From assembly GCF_005484965.1 (NCBI RefSeq), contig NZ_CP034036.1, positions 1,302,001 to 1,366,000 of the forward strand: 64,000 nt of DNA, written 5' to 3'. Origin of the DNA: Brenneria nigrifluens DSM 30175 = ATCC 13028. GTDB lineage: Bacteria > Pseudomonadota > Gammaproteobacteria > Enterobacterales > Enterobacteriaceae. Positions 63,193-64,000 of this stretch are shown in pieces. Positions within the stretch are counted from its first letter, which is position 1. Each line of letters starts with the position of its first letter. The position numbers and the translations under genes are program-made. Under the pieces are notes generated by a model. The model was given only the letters and a program-made list of their open reading frames with translations, had not been told where the DNA came from and did no database searches.

Positions 63193-64000
63193 TCACCCCA
63201 GCAGCGCGCACTGCGGCGGCAGATGACAACGGATGGCCGCCGGGATCACTTCGATACGAAAACGATTCGCCTTGAGCGGTTCGCCGTCCAGATTAAACGT
63301 CATCTCATCGGGGGCGGTAATTTCCAGCCAGGGCAGGGTGGCGGAAATCAGATTCTGGTTTTCGCCGTCGGTAAACCAGGCCTGCAGCATATTGGGCAAC
63401 AGCTCCTGCGCCGACAGGATGCGCAGTTCCAGCAGACCGTCATTGATTAATCCATCCGGGCAGAGCAACTGACCACCGCCGGCCTGACGGCCGTTTCCCA
63501 CCGCAATGACCAGCGTGTCTCCCGACCAGTTGAAGTCCGGCCCGCGAATTTCGCAGCGTTCCGCTTGCAGCATATCCATGCGCAGCAGCGCGTGCAGAAT
63601 ATAGGACGCGCCGCCGAGCGCCGATTTCATTCTCGCCGGGGTTTCGGTGGTAATACGGGTAGCGAATCCGCCGGTCGCCATATTGATGAAATAGTGCTCG
63701 TCATTCACTTTCGCCAAGTCAATGGCGCAGGCCCGGCCTTTGACGGCCAGCGTCAGGGCGTTGCGCAGGTCGAGGGGAATCTGGCAACTGGTGGCGAAAT
63801 CGTTGGCGGTTCCCAACGGGATAATCCCCAGACAAGGGCGTGCCGTCGCGGGCTGAACCGCCAGCGCGCCGGCAACTTCATTGATTGTGCCGTCGCCCCC
63901 GGCGGCGATGACGTTCTCCACTTTTAGCCGGGCGGCTTCCTCTACATAGCGCCGCGCGTCGCCAAACTCCCAGGTTACTCTGACGAGCAGCCGGTATCCA
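63193..64000 (-). CDS. yegS: YegS-like lipid kinase, C-terminal part
   Basis: The reverse-strand frame runs from the stop at 63193 to the right edge of the window without interruption; about 268 residues are present, and the N-terminus is outside. Diacylglycerol-kinase catalytic motif: VIAAGGDGTINEVAGAL, then GIIPLGTANDFATS. The C-terminal beta domain has VIAVGNGRQAGGGQLLCPDG and LNLDGEPL-like NLDGEPLKANRF. YegS phosphorylates lipids with broad specificity (phosphatidylglycerol in vitro). An ATG at 63921 is internal, not the true start. Confidence 0.93.
   Translation of the reverse strand, partial: GYRLLVRVTWEFGDARRYVEEAARLKVENVIAAGGDGTINEVAGALAVQPATARPCLGIIPLGTANDFATSCQIPLDLRNALTLAVKGRACAIDLAKVNDEHYFINMATGGFATRITTETPARMKSALGGASYILHALLRMDMLQAERCEIRGPDFNWSGDTLVIAVGNGRQAGGGQLLCPDGLINDGLLELRILSAQELLPNMLQAWFTDGENQNLISATLPWLEITAPDEMTFNLDGEPLKANRFRIEVIPAAIRCHLPPQCALLG

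Overview
The window is a chromosomal segment of an enterobacterium. The order pilW-rodZ-ispG-hisS-yfgM-bamB-der followed by xseA/guaBA, the near-identical match to the E. coli allose operon, and the fbaB/psiE/yegS group place it in Enterobacterales. High GC, the protealysin-emfourin pair and the many plant-associated-looking transport operons suggest Pectobacteriaceae (Brenneria, Dickeya or Pectobacterium-like). The family assignment is inference; the order is well supported.

Layout. 1-15.9 kb is core genome: the end of rlmN, pilW, rodZ (cell shape), ispG (isoprenoids), hisS, yfgM and bamB (outer-membrane assembly), der (ribosome GTPase), an AEC-type carrier, yfgJ, a secreted-type M4 protease with its inhibitor, xseA, and divergent guaBA with a PurR-type site. 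16-18 kb carries three small regulator or hypothetical genes and decayed spacer. 18.1-26.9 kb is a tightly packed catabolic operon: a leaderless AmiC/UrtA-like binding protein, a second binding protein with a Tat-like signal, a Zn alcohol dehydrogenase, a full urea/branched-chain-type ABC importer, a small ABM-domain protein and an aldehyde dehydrogenase. It reads as import of a small molecule followed by alcohol to aldehyde to acid oxidation. 27-29.3 kb contains a VOC protein, an AraC regulator and a graveyard of gene pieces (enoyl-reductase-like, IclR, citX). 29.3-36.2 kb is a complete allose system (rpiB, alsR, alsBACEK) flanked by direct repeats of the 3' end of the neighbouring amino-acid-binding-protein gene. 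36.3-47.2 kb mixes intact genes (binding protein, methionine-type aminotransferase, LysR regulators, thiosulfate transporter tsuAB, MFS exporter, DUF3750) with several internally deleted pseudogenes. 47.5-50.1 kb is metQNI. 50.3-50.5 kb holds two tandem, homologous, very short lipoprotein genes (23 and 26 codons) not obvious to ordinary gene callers. 50.7-58.9 kb is a LacI-controlled peptide-type ABC importer ending in an amidase that resembles plant AMI1 (indole-3-acetamide hydrolase). 58.9-64 kb has a TPP riboswitch with thiMD, fbaB, psiE, a 423-bp non-autonomous element with Tn5/IS4-like ends, and the 3' part of yegS.

The most interesting points are the tandem mini-lipoproteins, the AMI1-like amidase operon with a perfect LacI operator, the importer/ADH/ALDH operon with a leaderless binding protein, the repeat-flanked allose operon, and the Tn5-ended element. 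The number of internal-deletion pseudogenes between 26.9 and 46 kb suggests active gene loss in this accessory region.
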